64,000 bases of DNA from Chrysophaeum taylorii (Eukaryota; Sar; Pelagophyceae; Pelagomonadales; Pelagomonadaceae): positions 1-64,000 of the forward strand of contig JAQMWT010000322.1 in assembly GCA_029834535.1 (NCBI GenBank), given 5' to 3'. This document shows, piece after piece, positions 11,301 through 21,255 of this stretch. The translations under genes and the position numbers were made by a program. The notes beneath the pieces were generated by a model that ran no database searches, was not told where the DNA came from, and was given only the letters and a program-made list of their open reading frames with translations. Every line of letters begins with the position of its first letter. The first letter of the stretch is position 1.

Positions 11301-13244
11301 TGTTGATGATGAAGGAGTACCTTTACCTGGGTGCCATGTCATTCTGTCGCTTGTTACGACTGAGTTGCCTGTGGAGGAAGAGGAAGAAGACCTCGATGAT
11401 CCGATGCAATTGGTCACGTCTCATGCTACGAAACAACGTCAGAAGCAACAACTGCAGACCCAGCCTAGTATTTTCCGTGATGCAGATGATTACCAAGAGT
11501 ACATCGACAAGATTCCGGATAATTTGACTTTGGAAGAGATAGCCAAAGAGCAGATCACTGATGCTACTTGCGAGGACATTCGATATCGCATGGCTCAGGG
11601 CCATTCTCTTCGTCGGTACGGAGCCAATTATCGCTATCAAGTGGTGAAAGGAGTTCTCTACCGTGCCGCACCCGACTTGCAGCCGATGATAGTCGCACCC
11701 CGAACTTTACGGACGCGCATCATCAGATTGTACCATGACACACCTCTCAATGGTGGTCACATGGGTCGTCAAAGTACAGTGCAGTCGATACTTGAACGTT
11801 TTTGGTGGCCCCATATGTCTAGTGAGGTGGGTGCTTACATTGCTGGTTGCATAGTGTGCAAGAAAGCTCATACGCCTGAACCAAAGAGAGCAGGTCTGCT
11901 TCAGCAACCGGTGTATGATGGTGATTGTGTCGTCCTTTGTATGGATTTGCTTGGGCCTTTGCCCAGTGCTGGTCCCGAGACATATCTCATCGTCTTTTTT
12001 TGATCCATTTTCTCATTTCTTGATTCTTGACGTACTACACCACAAGACTGCTGAGTCAATCCTCGAGTCGTTTGTCGCGAATATATTATTCAAAGGTTAT
12101 CTACCTCAGAGGATTCGTACCGACAATGGGAAAGAGTTCGTCAACAAGTTGATGGAAGAGTTTTGTCGTCTTTTCAATGTTCGGTATAGTACCATGATTC
12201 CGCATCATGCTCAGGCTAATCCTGCGGAAAGGGTCACCGCTTTATCAAGGCTTTCCTCCGTGCGTGCCTTCAAAACCGCAAGATCACGGAATGGCCCGAA
12301 TTCGCGGAGTACATTGCTTTCTGTTACAATCGTAACTTTATTCCGGGGACTCAGATCTCACCTTTCGTGCTTCGTCTTAACCGGCAGCCTTTATTGCCAA
12401 CCGATTACACGATCATGGATCTTGATGTCCGCCGCCTGCCGAAACTCGCTCCGATGTTGTGGCAGAGACTCGCGAGAGGCTGAAGTTCTATACCGCTACG
12501 GTGAACGAAGCTCGTGAGAAGGCTCTTCGTAAACAACGTCTCGCCTATAATGCGGACCATGTTGATGTGGAGTATGAAGAAGGTTCACATGTTCTGCTCT
12601 ACATCCCTTTTCTTCAGAACAAGCTTCGACCTGAATGGCGCGGTCCATTCGTTATTTTGGAACGCTTGTCCCAGGTCACTTACTGGATTGAGTCTCTTGA
12701 TTCTCCTCCCGAACGCCGTTGTGTTCATGTTAGCCGGATCACCCCTGTGATGGTTTCTCCAGTGGTCGATCGAGCTGTGCCCAAGCCCAAGGAGACCTTT
12801 GGGGATGATTACAAGCATGGTAAGTTCGTTATCTTTCGGATTCCGGATAATAAACGGTCCGATTGGCGAAAGAAGATTTACGTCGCTGAAGTTTATGAAC
12901 CCTATGATTTTGTGAATGATCGAGTCGCTCTGCATTTCTATGCTGATCTCGGTCCCCATGACAAGGTTTCTTATTACAAGCCTACTTCACATCTCTCTAC
13001 TCGCAAGCTTAAGCCGGAATACAAGGACGTGGACGGTCACAGTTTCACCGACAAGACCAAGGTCAACAACAGTACCACTCCTCGTGTCACCGACTTCGCC
13101 CCGCATGAGATCGATTTGTTGATTCCTAAGTTCACTTTGCGTGGTGGACGCGTTCCTGAACCTGTCGTTGAACGTGCCTACAAGAAGATTCGTTCTCGAG
13201 ATGCTCATTCAGCCAAAGCTCGTGCTTCTCGCCGGACTCGCTGA
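11300..13244 (+). pseudogene. Integrase of element B with conserved C-terminal tail
   Basis: Zinc-binding His/Cys pairs (HDTPLNGGHMG, then CIVCKK) at about 11735-11860, first core Asp in MDLLGPLP (about 11942), frameshift at about 12003, second Asp in RTDNGKEF (about 12120), Glu in NPAERV (about 12225), then a further shift. A long intact stretch 12459-13244 encodes the DNA-binding part and a tail (GKFVIFRIPDN, then VAEVYEPYDF, then ALHFYADLGP) that aligns with the tail in copies A/C. Conservation of this tail between otherwise diverged elements argues for function. Confidence 0.9.
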
Positions 13245-14282
13245 ATACGAGGAGCTCTGCGATGAGCTACCGCACGGTCCGTCGTTTTACTTGAAATTGG
13301 ATACTGACGACGAAGAGCATGGAGCCTCGGTTCGTCGTATCCGTCGTCTTAACAAGACGTATTGCGACAAGATTTTGGATTATTTTAGATCGACTTGCCG
13401 ACCTCCGCGCACGCAGCAGGAGCTGCTCGACAAGCTGCGGAAGGTCACCCAGGCTTCAGTTCCGAAGAAGTCTGGGGAGCGGCACTCCAGACGTATTGTA
13501 CCAGATTCCAATCGGAAGCCTTGGAGTTTTGTTCCGTGTCCAGCCGCACGATAGATGATGTCGATATCCTCGACCAGCTTATAAGTGGATTGACGTCCAA
13601 GGAGTTGAGGACCCGTGTGCGGACTATGAGGAGCGGACATCCTGATAGTTACGTGACTTTTAAGTCGATGGTAGCGCTTATTACGCGGCTCGAGAACGAC
13701 TTACGAAAGTTGATGGAGGAGGAGAAGGACCAAGGCCCTCATAATCCGAAATCGAATAAACCGCCGCGAGGGTGGGGAGGTCGAGCTATGGCCTCCGATC
13801 AACAAGCCAAGCAAGATGCGGATAAACCGTCTGGGAATACGGATCCGCTGATCTTACGAGATCCTTTTTTGTGGGGCAAGAGAACGTGCCCGCACTGTGG
13901 GTTCTTCTGGACCACCCACGATGAAGATGAACACGGAAATCGCGTAGTTTGCAACCGCGATCCGGATCGTTACTACTGTGCGATATGGAAGCGAATTCGT
14001 AAGCAGAAGAAGCAGCCCATATCGTGGTCCGATTGGGCGAAGCGTGATGATGCATCTCATGCGAACGCCACGCGCGGATCGGAGCCTTCTAATGAAATTC
14101 AAACGGCCCTCACCGATCTTGGAACCACAATGGCGACCATGGTGAGCGAGGTCAGAGGCATCAAGGATACTACGTCGTTTTCTACACGAAAGCGAGACGG
14201 ACGATCACCTTCTAGACGATCGTCACGCCGACATCGAAGCCAGAGCCCTGATCGAAAAGCCCATACTGCTCAAAGCAGATGA
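13245..14282 (+). pseudogene. Gag-like region of element B
   Basis: Two overlapping frames (13141-13554 and 13395-14282) give a capsid-like segment, then a Cys/His cluster (CPHCGFFWTTHDEDEHGNRVVC) and an Arg/Ser-rich tail (KRDGRSPSRRSSRRHRSQSP) suited to RNA binding. It lies downstream of pol, the wrong side for a normal element. A capsid assignment rests on position, composition and the Cys/His cluster, not on a recognised family match. Confidence 0.55.
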
Positions 14283-14419
14283 CCATTACTCGGTCGAGAA
14301 ATTACGTTACCTACTACCTGTGCATCTAGGGGACACCGTTGCACCAATTTTTGAGGAACACGACGACGAACTGACGAGGAGGAAAAGAAATGCCGAGAAG
14401 TTACAAAAGGCGAGATTCG

Positions 14420-14500
14420 CCGAAGGTTTGAAAAGGTCCACTGGGTGCCGATGACGTATCGCAAGGTTGTGATGCTCTTCAGCGGCGCCGGAGGAAGTTT
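14420..14500 (+). pseudogene. Truncated C5 methyltransferase N-terminus of element B
   Basis: Bases about 14438-14499 encode MTYRKVVMLFSGAGGS, a motif I of the C5 methyltransferase type (usual form LFsGaGGls.G). The coding sequence is cut exactly where the 88-bp direct repeat begins. Position after gag agrees with the place of the methyltransferase in copies A/C. Only motif I is present, so the call depends on that context. Confidence 0.55.
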
Positions 14501-14585
14501 TCCTCGTTCAGTGAGGTCTAGGACGAGTCGGTGAGTACCCCCTTTGTCACCCGTTGGTCGGGAAGGTTTTATCTGTGCCGCCATA
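14498..14585 (+). repeat. 88-bp direct repeat, right copy, flanking element B
   Basis: Matches 9266-9353 over its full length with only a few substitutions, ending TGCCGCCATA. It interrupts the methyltransferase motif I sequence. Confidence 0.85.
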
Positions 14586-15345
14586 ACCTCTTCTTCACCA
14601 CCATCTCATCAAGTTACTCTTTCCGCTACTCTTCCACCGTACAATTCCGCCCAGAACACTCTCCACATCCTTGTCGATGGAAAGTCGCTTCCTGCTTAGT
14701 TTGATCCAGATTTCGCTCGCCTAGTTCAATCTGTGAGGGCGTTGAGATAGAAAATTTGATTTAGGGTAAGTACCCCATATCCTAGGGTTAGCTCTCTTAC
14801 TTCTCGCGCACTTTTTAATTCAGAAAAACGCTGTGTTATTCACACCGTGCTGTCCTCATTGTTAGAGTACAGAACGAGGGCAGACTACCACTGCCCTCAC
14901 TCTGCTGAAGGGTAACACTGTTGAAATTACTGTTCTCTAGGCCAACTCTCTGGAAGATGAGATTCCAGGGAAAGCAGATGGAGATGTCAGGGTGACATCT
15001 CCAAGTTCAAAGCAAGAGGGAGATAAGTGGGGCAAGGGCGCTACCGCTACACTCTCTTTCGAACCCCCACTTAGCAGTCGACCATTAACTAAATAAATAC
15101 GCCCTGTACCTCGGGGTTCACATGCATGCATGGCGACAGGCGTCAAATTCCCCTCGACGCACCTTCAAGCGGCCCTCGTCTTTTTCCCCAGTGATTCTGA
15201 TTCTGCGCACCACGGCACGTGGGTGGTATCAGCCTACGCCCCATACAATGGGCTTAGTTAGTTCCTCCGCCCAGACCGAAAATTTAATGGCAAAACAGAT
15301 TTATTACTTTCGCTCACAACAGTCGGTAACGGTCGACACGACAAA
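14586..15345. other. Non-coding stretch upstream of the O-methyltransferase
   Basis: No convincing gene on either strand. It contains a CACTTAGCAGTCGACCATTAA motif near 15070 like the dispersed CTTAGCAGTCGACATTTAAAG repeat seen at 21.9-22.4, 33.3, 42.0-42.4 and 61.3-61.4 kb. This suggests old transposon-derived sequence. The last 100 bases are the probable promoter of the gene at 15346. Confidence 0.5.
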
Positions 15346-16548
15346 ATGCGCAGCAGGAATCTGTTCGTATGCGCCGTCGCCATGTTGGGCGTCATGTTGC
15401 GGTCTGAGTGGCTAGCGTTTTCGGGGCGCGTGTGGATGCGCGACTTACTCATCAGGGCTGCCGAAGCCGCGGCGCCGCCCGCCGTTCGAGTCCACGAGAT
15501 CGTTGCTGGCCAGGCGCGCGCGATGACGCTGTTTCACCTTCTCAATCTCGGAATTTTCGACGAACTCGCGGAAAAAGGACCGACAGCGTGCAGAGAGCTC
15601 GGGCGCGGGACTTTCTCTGAGGTCGGGGCGAGCTTTGCGTGTCGGTACGCGCGGTTCGGTGCTGGCGCTGGACTTCTGGAACGACTCGCAAACGGGAGCG
15701 TCGCGCTGACGGAGGCCGGCAAGCTCCTGGTGTCGAACCATCCGACCTCGATGAGAGATTACGTCATGATCAAGTTCGACCAGAGGTACTACGAATCCGA
15801 GCGACGTGTTGGCGAGCCTTCGAACCTTGCTGCTCGAGAGCCGAAATCGGGTTTCAAGCTCGCAACTGGGCTCGAGTTCTTCGACTACATGAAGACGGCG
15901 CCCGATTTTGCCGACTTATTCGATGCGGGGATGCAGGGATTCAGCGCGGCTGTCGATCGAGTCATCGTCGCCGACTACGAGGTGTCGCCGTCGGCGACGG
16001 TCTGCGACGTTGGCGGAGGTACGGGACATCTTCTTGCCTCGTTCTTGCAAGAGTATCCCAAGGCCCGTGGCATTCTTTTCGATCAGGATGAACAAGTCAA
16101 GGCTGCGCTGCAGAAGGGACCACTGAGGCCGTTTGCCGAGCGTACTCAATTCGTGGCCACGAATTTTTTCGAAACGCTCTCGCCAGTCACCGCGACCTGC
16201 GACGTCATCTTCATGAAGTGGATCGTCCACGACTGGGGCGACGAAGATGCGGTCCAAATCCTGCGCAACGTCGCCGCTGCCGCGCTGCCCGGCGCCACAC
16301 TCGTCCTCTTTGAAATGACCCTCGACGTCGACGGCCCGAGCTTCGAGCGCCTCAAGCACGTCACCGACTTCTACATGCTCAATCTCCCCGTTGGGGCGCG
16401 GGAACGCACGTTGGCGGAGTACGCTGATGTATTCCTGGCCACTGGCCGTCTGAGCCCCCCGAAACGCGCCCTCACTCGCTCATTGTACTCAGCCCTCCAC
16501 GCCACTGTTTTGCCATCGACTCCCAGTACAGTGAATAATGAGGGTTAA
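15346..16548 (+). CDS. SAM-dependent O-methyltransferase (Methyltransf_2 type)
   Basis: A 400-residue protein in one exon. Residues about 45-90 resemble the dimerisation/winged-helix part of plant-type O-methyltransferases. The SAM motif DVGGGTG lies at about 220, an acidic loop (LFDQDEQV) follows, and the catalytic-His motif KWIVHDWGDED at about 291-301 is the classic LHDWxDe signature. By family it would methylate a hydroxyl on a small aromatic or isoprenoid substrate; hydroxyneurosporene and acetylserotonin methyltransferases are relatives, and the substrate cannot be read from sequence. The N-terminus has a hydrophobic stretch (residues 6-18) that could be a signal or anchor. The start is the first ATG of the frame. 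The stop lies one base before the next gene's likely ATG. Confidence 0.82.
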   Translation: MRSRNLFVCAVAMLGVMLRSEWLAFSGRVWMRDLLIRAAEAAAPPAVRVHEIVAGQARAMTLFHLLNLGIFDELAEKGPTACRELGRGTFSEVGASFACRYARFGAGAGLLERLANGSVALTEAGKLLVSNHPTSMRDYVMIKFDQRYYESERRVGEPSNLAAREPKSGFKLATGLEFFDYMKTAPDFADLFDAGMQGFSAAVDRVIVADYEVSPSATVCDVGGGTGHLLASFLQEYPKARGILFDQDEQVKAALQKGPLRPFAERTQFVATNFFETLSPVTATCDVIFMKWIVHDWGDEDAVQILRNVAAAALPGATLVLFEMTLDVDGPSFERLKHVTDFYMLNLPVGARERTLAEYADVFLATGRLSPPKRALTRSLYSALHATVLPSTPSTVNNEG

Positions 16549-16549
16549 A

Positions 16550-16942
16550 ATGACGCTGTTTGCACTCTCGCTGTGCGGGGTGAGCGCCGCGCTTTCGTTC
16601 GGGCGGAGCTCGGTGCGGATGGCGTCGGGCGACCTGAACGCTGCCCAGCGCGCATTCGAGGCGAAGAGCGGTGGGCGCGTGTTCGAAACGCTGGTCGAGT
16701 ATCCTTGCGTGTTTAAGATCAAGGTCATCGGCCGCGATGACCCGAGCTTTGTCGACGACGTTGTGTCTTATATTGGGCGCGTCACCGACACGGCGCCCGC
16801 CAACATATCCTTTTCCACCGCGGCCTCGAGACAAGGCACCTTCGTCTCTGTATCTGTCGAGGCACCCGTGGCCAACGCCAACGAGCTCTACGAGTGTTAC
16901 TCCGTTCTCCGCAACGACCCTCGCGTCAAGGTCGCACTCTAG
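16550..16942 (+). CDS. DUF493 (YbeD-like) protein, probably plastid-targeted
   Basis: About 130 residues. The C-terminal 85 residues fit the DUF493/YbeD family, a small ACT-like alpha/beta fold: YPCVFKIKVIGRD, then a helix, then TFVSVSVEA and YEVL-like ELYECYSVLRNDPRVKVAL to the end. The N-terminus (MTLFALSLCGVSAALSFGRSS) is a hydrophobic signal peptide with a Phe after the likely cleavage site, the pattern for import into secondary red plastids. Another in-frame ATG at 16538 overlaps the upstream gene; the ATG at 16550 gives the better signal peptide. The biochemical role of the family is not settled. Confidence 0.75.
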   Translation: MTLFALSLCGVSAALSFGRSSVRMASGDLNAAQRAFEAKSGGRVFETLVEYPCVFKIKVIGRDDPSFVDDVVSYIGRVTDTAPANISFSTAASRQGTFVSVSVEAPVANANELYECYSVLRNDPRVKVAL

Positions 16943-18675
16943 TCTGTATATAATGATCCCCGGATGGAAGGGCCGTGGACGACCATGTTGATCTCGCGCG
17001 AACCCGCTCGTCGAAGCGCGGGTCGGTCACGAGGAGGGATACGGTGTCTTACGTGTCCCAATGGCCGCTGTCGTCGATTCGGGTGCACGCGATGAGGTGC
17101 AGCGACCAGCAACGTTCTTAGAGCGCAGCGAGCGAGAGCGCCGCGGCCTGGGTGTTCCCTTGCGCGCACACGGTAGCGTGATGCTGGCAGCGTGATACGC
17201 CAAGCTATTCGCGCCAAGCGGTCGAGCCGATCCATCGTGTCGAACGTGATCGCCGAACGAGCGATCCAGCAGTCGCGGCAGTGCCGGTTGATTGCCGTCG
17301 CAGGTGGCTACATCCGTCGACAACCGCAACTGTGTGGAAAACCGCCGCTGTCATCGACATCCGTCTGTCTCTTCGCCCGGCCGCTCTCCGGGGTGTTTCT
17401 TTCTCCTCCGCGTCTTGCGCCTGTTCTTCCTTTCCTCCAACGCAGATGTCTTCTTCTCCCGCGCCCTGGCGTTCTTCCCACTGTTCTTGTGGGCCATGTA
17501 AGCCGCATGTTCCTCTCCTGTCGCGGATATTATTACCTACGAGCATAAGAAAATCCAGCAGCAGAAGCGTATCCGACTCGTTGCGCCACCGTCACCATCG
17601 GCTGTTGCTGCTGGCCCGTCATCATCATCAGCTCCTGCCCAATGCGGGAGTGGGTGGCTCGCGTCGACATCAGCAGCTTGCCCACTAACTACTGCCGTGT
17701 ACGAAAACATCGGCTGAGCAGGAGTAGTCGGAAACGCCGCTTGGCACAGTCCGGAGTTTGGCGAAGAGCGGCGGCCTCGCACCGACAAAGATCGCGAGTC
17801 TGCGGGGCTCCCGGACGGGGAACTCCCCCGCGTCGCACGCGTTCGACGGACGTTCGTTTCGAGCGCTGCACAGTCGAGAAACTTTAGTGGCATGCCTTGT
17901 TGACAGACAGACCTCCGGTTGCCACGTGGTAACCGAAGAACCCCCACTGCCACTCGGGATCGAGCGACCGCACGACTCGAGACTGGTGCGTATTGCGGCA
18001 CCGGCCAAAGTTTCTGTAAACCAGGCGCACGAAGATGGTGTCTTTATGCGGCTGAAGACGCCTGCCCACGCCGAAGCGCCCCGGTGAGCAGGACAATCGC
18101 GCCGAGGTCCACCGGCGTCGTGTCAGCAAGCCCTCGGGATGTCATGCATTTTGATTCGAACAATTATAAAACCTACACGGAGGCGGGCCTCCTCGTCGGT
18201 AGTTGTGCGTCCATCAGGGCGTACCGAGAGTGTTGACGTACGCACAGTCCAGCGCGTTAGGATACATTGAGAAGAAACAGCAAGCCCACGAGAACATGGA
18301 CTTCGCGGCGCGAGCCACGGACTCAACATTCGGGGGCACAGCGTGCCCAAACACGCGGCAATTAAATGAGCGTCGTCCCTTCCTTTCCGACCAGTTCGAC
18401 GTGCTTTACCCCCAACAATAGTAACGCGCAGCAGATGTGGCACCCCGTGTGCGTCGTTGTCTCGGCCCGCATCAGAAGCAGCCGTGTCACCCAGCAGGGC
18501 GTCCTATACCTCGCAATACGCGCACCGGACTACTACTTCGACGGTCGTGGTGGGGTGGCCGTCCGAAGAACGGAAAAAAAACGAGTAGTCTAGTGGGGTG
18601 GTGCTGCTCGTCGGACTGGGTGGCTGGCCCCGATACCCGTAGAAGGGTGCCCAGCCAGGCGCCTGCGAAAAATGA
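16943..18675. other. 1.7-kb interval without a recognisable gene
   Basis: Many overlapping open frames exist on both strands but none has family motifs or a convincing start. A Lys/Arg-rich stretch on the minus strand (about 17380-17510) and a Gln/Ala/Gly-rich one (about 17540-17690) could belong to a small intron-containing gene, but no acceptable splice junction joins them. It also holds the 3' flank of the gene ending at 18676. Confidence 0.4.
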
Positions 18676-20931
18676 TTAGAAGTCGGAGTAGTAGGTGGAG
18701 GCGGTCGGCGGGGAGATTGTGTCCCGGAGCGAGGCACGGACGCGATCGAGGCTGGAAACGTCGAAGGCAGCGCGGTCGTGGCTGATGTCCTTTTGGCTGA
18801 AGCGGTCGAGGCGAGCCTGGAGGTGGTCGACGTCGAGCATGAGCTGCATGGCGATTTTCTGGGTGTCTGTTGTCGCTGCGTTGGCGTCGTTCCCCGAAGA
18901 ATTAGAAGAAGAGGTAGCACGAAAATTATTCGCGTTGGTGGTGGTGGTGGTGGTGTCTCTGTTATTTCTTTTGTGTTCCTCGCGCTTGCGGAGGGTGTCT
19001 CGTACCTTGAGGGCGTTGTCGAGGACGTCCTTGACCATCGCGCTGAAGGCGTCCATGATACGCGAGGAGACGGACGCCCGGAAATTGGTGGTGGTCGGGA
19101 GTTTGTCTCGCCAGGTATTGTCGAAGTCGTCGATCAACCAGCGAAAGGCGTCTCGATCGAGGTAATCCGAGGGGGCGACGGGACGGGGCTCGTTGGTGAG
19201 GATGTATTTAGCAGAGACGCCCTTGACGGCGCGAAGGGACTCGGCCGTTTTGTGCGAAAGTTCGTCGGCGAGGCGGTCGAGGGCCCTTGTTTTGATGGAC
19301 CTGACGGGTCGGAGGGCGCTCTGATCCAAAGCGAGGAAGAAAGCGTCGATCGGAGCTTCCTCCGGCAACGCTCGGTCGGTTCCGCGTAGGGCTCTGGCGA
19401 CCTTTGGGGGCGTCGCGCGGTTCAAGGCTGCCGCGAGGTCGTGGACGTCGTAAGCGAGCTGCGCGAGCTGGTGGGGAGCGAGGTCGGCGTCCAACGCTTC
19501 GGCCGAAGCTCGGAGAGTCTTGGAGACGACGTCGAACGTGAGGCGGACGAGGTCGTGGGCTAGAGGTCTCAGGAAGGCGCCGTTCTTGGCCGGGTCGGGT
19601 TCCCATATATGGTCGACGCAGCTCAAGAGCTCGCGGACAAAAGGGGAGGGCGAAACCTCGCCGCCGCCGACGACGACGAGATCGTCTTTCTCGGGGAAGA
19701 GGACGGCGTCGAGGCGGGCGACGACGTCGACCTTGACGAGCTCAAAGTAGACCGGAAGGTTCCAGTTGGCCTCGAGGCGCCGGGTCGCAGGGTGGGCGCG
19801 GAGGCGCCGCGAGACGTAGGCGGCGCGGGCTGAGGTGGCGGAGGTTTCTCCGGTCGCGACGCGCGAGAGGTCCTCCAAAAAGCGGAACGTAGCCGAGTAA
19901 CACCGGTGGGCCGTGGCCGCGATCCCCAGGTCGAAGATCGAGGCGAGCTTCTCGCAGATCGCCGCGGCGATGGGGCGCCAGACGCCGTTGCACACGAGAT
20001 CCACGGCCAAGAGGGAGGGCCGAGGGTCGCCGGGCGCCATCGCGGTTTCGCACGCGACGAGAGCCGGTCCGCACCGCTCCTGCACGAAGTCGAGGGTCGC
20101 TGCGTAGATCGAGGGCAGGCCCGCACAGCTCCCGCGGTCGGCGCCGTCGAGCCGACCCTGGGTGAAGGTGACCGCGAGGAACTCCCCGAGCAGGCGCTCG
20201 CCGTACCGGTCCTCGAGCCGGCGCCCGAGGCCGAGCGCGGCGGCCGCTCTCAGCGCCGCGCGGCGACCCTCGTCGTCGCTCGCCCTGTTCGTCGACGCGC
20301 AGCAGAGCCGCTCGAAGGCTGCCTCGACGCCCAAAATCGTCGCGGCCTCGGCCTCGTCCACGCGCTGGGAAAATTCGTGCATCTTCGTCACCAGAGATCC
20401 GTCCGAAACGATTTCGACCGCCGACGACAGCTGCGCGCGCAGCGATAGAGAAGCGTGTGCCGATCGCTCGACGTCGCCCTCCTCCTTCTCGAGCTCGCAC
20501 AGCAACGCCTCGAACCGTTCGATCGCCGACGCCTCGCGCCGTTGCTTACGCGCCGCCCGGCGCTTCTCGACCTCCGCCTCGAGCTCTCGACGACGCGACC
20601 GCGCCTCCTCCAGCGCCCTGGCGAGATGGCCGTGCAGCTCGATGAACGCGTCGCGCGATTCGCGCACCTCCAGCGTCAGCGACTCGGCCACCCGAAAAAA
20701 TTCACCGTATTTTGACGACATGAGCTCGAACATCGCCTCGGAGATTGCGCTGCGCTCCTCCTCGAGCGCGCGCTGCATCTCGGGGATTTCCAGCTCGCGC
20801 GACTTCCCGTGGAGCGCACCCAGTATCTCGGACCCCTCCAGCCCGCCGTCGAGGGCCTCGCCGATCCACGCGCGAACACCCCCAACACCCTCCGGCGACA
20901 TCGGCGTCGGCTGCGCCTCCACCGTCGCCAT
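18676..20931 (-). CDS. COG2: Conserved oligomeric Golgi complex subunit 2
   Basis: A 751-residue single-exon protein, close to the usual COG2 length (about 740). Residues 55-110 match the COG2 N-terminal pattern: a helix with EEERSAISEAMFELMSSKYG, then FFRVAESLTLEV and a long charged coiled coil to about 190. Around residue 400 the segment NWNLPVYFELVKVDVVARLD is the hallmark of the COG2 C-terminal domain. COG2 belongs to lobe A of the COG tether, which holds vesicles for retrograde traffic within the Golgi. A low-complexity Thr/Asn/Ser insert lies near residues 665-695. The ATG is only about 10 bases from the end of a Helitron-like element, so its 5' region is transposon-derived. Confidence 0.82.
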   Translation of the reverse strand: MATVEAQPTPMSPEGVGGVRAWIGEALDGGLEGSEILGALHGKSRELEIPEMQRALEEERSAISEAMFELMSSKYGEFFRVAESLTLEVRESRDAFIELHGHLARALEEARSRRRELEAEVEKRRAARKQRREASAIERFEALLCELEKEEGDVERSAHASLSLRAQLSSAVEIVSDGSLVTKMHEFSQRVDEAEAATILGVEAAFERLCCASTNRASDDEGRRAALRAAAALGLGRRLEDRYGERLLGEFLAVTFTQGRLDGADRGSCAGLPSIYAATLDFVQERCGPALVACETAMAPGDPRPSLLAVDLVCNGVWRPIAAAICEKLASIFDLGIAATAHRCYSATFRFLEDLSRVATGETSATSARAAYVSRRLRAHPATRRLEANWNLPVYFELVKVDVVARLDAVLFPEKDDLVVVGGGEVSPSPFVRELLSCVDHIWEPDPAKNGAFLRPLAHDLVRLTFDVVSKTLRASAEALDADLAPHQLAQLAYDVHDLAAALNRATPPKVARALRGTDRALPEEAPIDAFFLALDQSALRPVRSIKTRALDRLADELSHKTAESLRAVKGVSAKYILTNEPRPVAPSDYLDRDAFRWLIDDFDNTWRDKLPTTTNFRASVSSRIMDAFSAMVKDVLDNALKVRDTLRKREEHKRNNRDTTTTTTNANNFRATSSSNSSGNDANAATTDTQKIAMQLMLDVDHLQARLDRFSQKDISHDRAAFDVSSLDRVRASLRDTISPPTASTYYSDF

Positions 20932-21255
20932 TTATTATTACGAGTGCAGGCCAGTAAGTTCACCTAGTCCCAATCTCTAAACCCCAGTAAGTTCACCTAA
21001 TCGCAGTAAGTTTCATATAAGTTCACCTGGTCAGTAAGTTCACGTAGCTCACACCCACTCCTTTGAGCTCGTCGCTCTCACCCCCGCCAATCCAAGCTGC
21101 TTTGTTGATCCGCACGCGCCGCCAACCCTTGAGTTTACTCTAAAGCCCCCAGTAAGTTCACCTGGTCCCAGTAAGTTCACCTGGTCACTCAGTTCACCTA
21201 GTCCCAATCTCAAACCCCAGTAAGTTCACCTGGTCCCAGTAAGTTCACCTACAGT

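Larger units (their letters stand above)
9266..14585 (+). mobile_element. Ty3/gypsy element B, rearranged (pol before gag)
   Basis: Homologous to elements A/C but divergent at protein level (roughly half the RT residues identical by eye). Order here is RT-RNase H-integrase-tail, then directly gag, then a stub of the methyltransferase, the whole bracketed by an 88-bp direct repeat. No LTR lies between the pol stop (13244) and gag. This is a permuted order: joining the two ends in a circle would restore gag, methyltransferase, RT, integrase. Several stops and frameshifts make it inactive. Confidence 0.85.

Noticed and set aside
17280-17700. Candidate small Lys/Arg-rich gene on the minus strand
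   Set aside because: Joining the two promising stretches would need a 19-base intron, which is too short, and neither part matches a known family.
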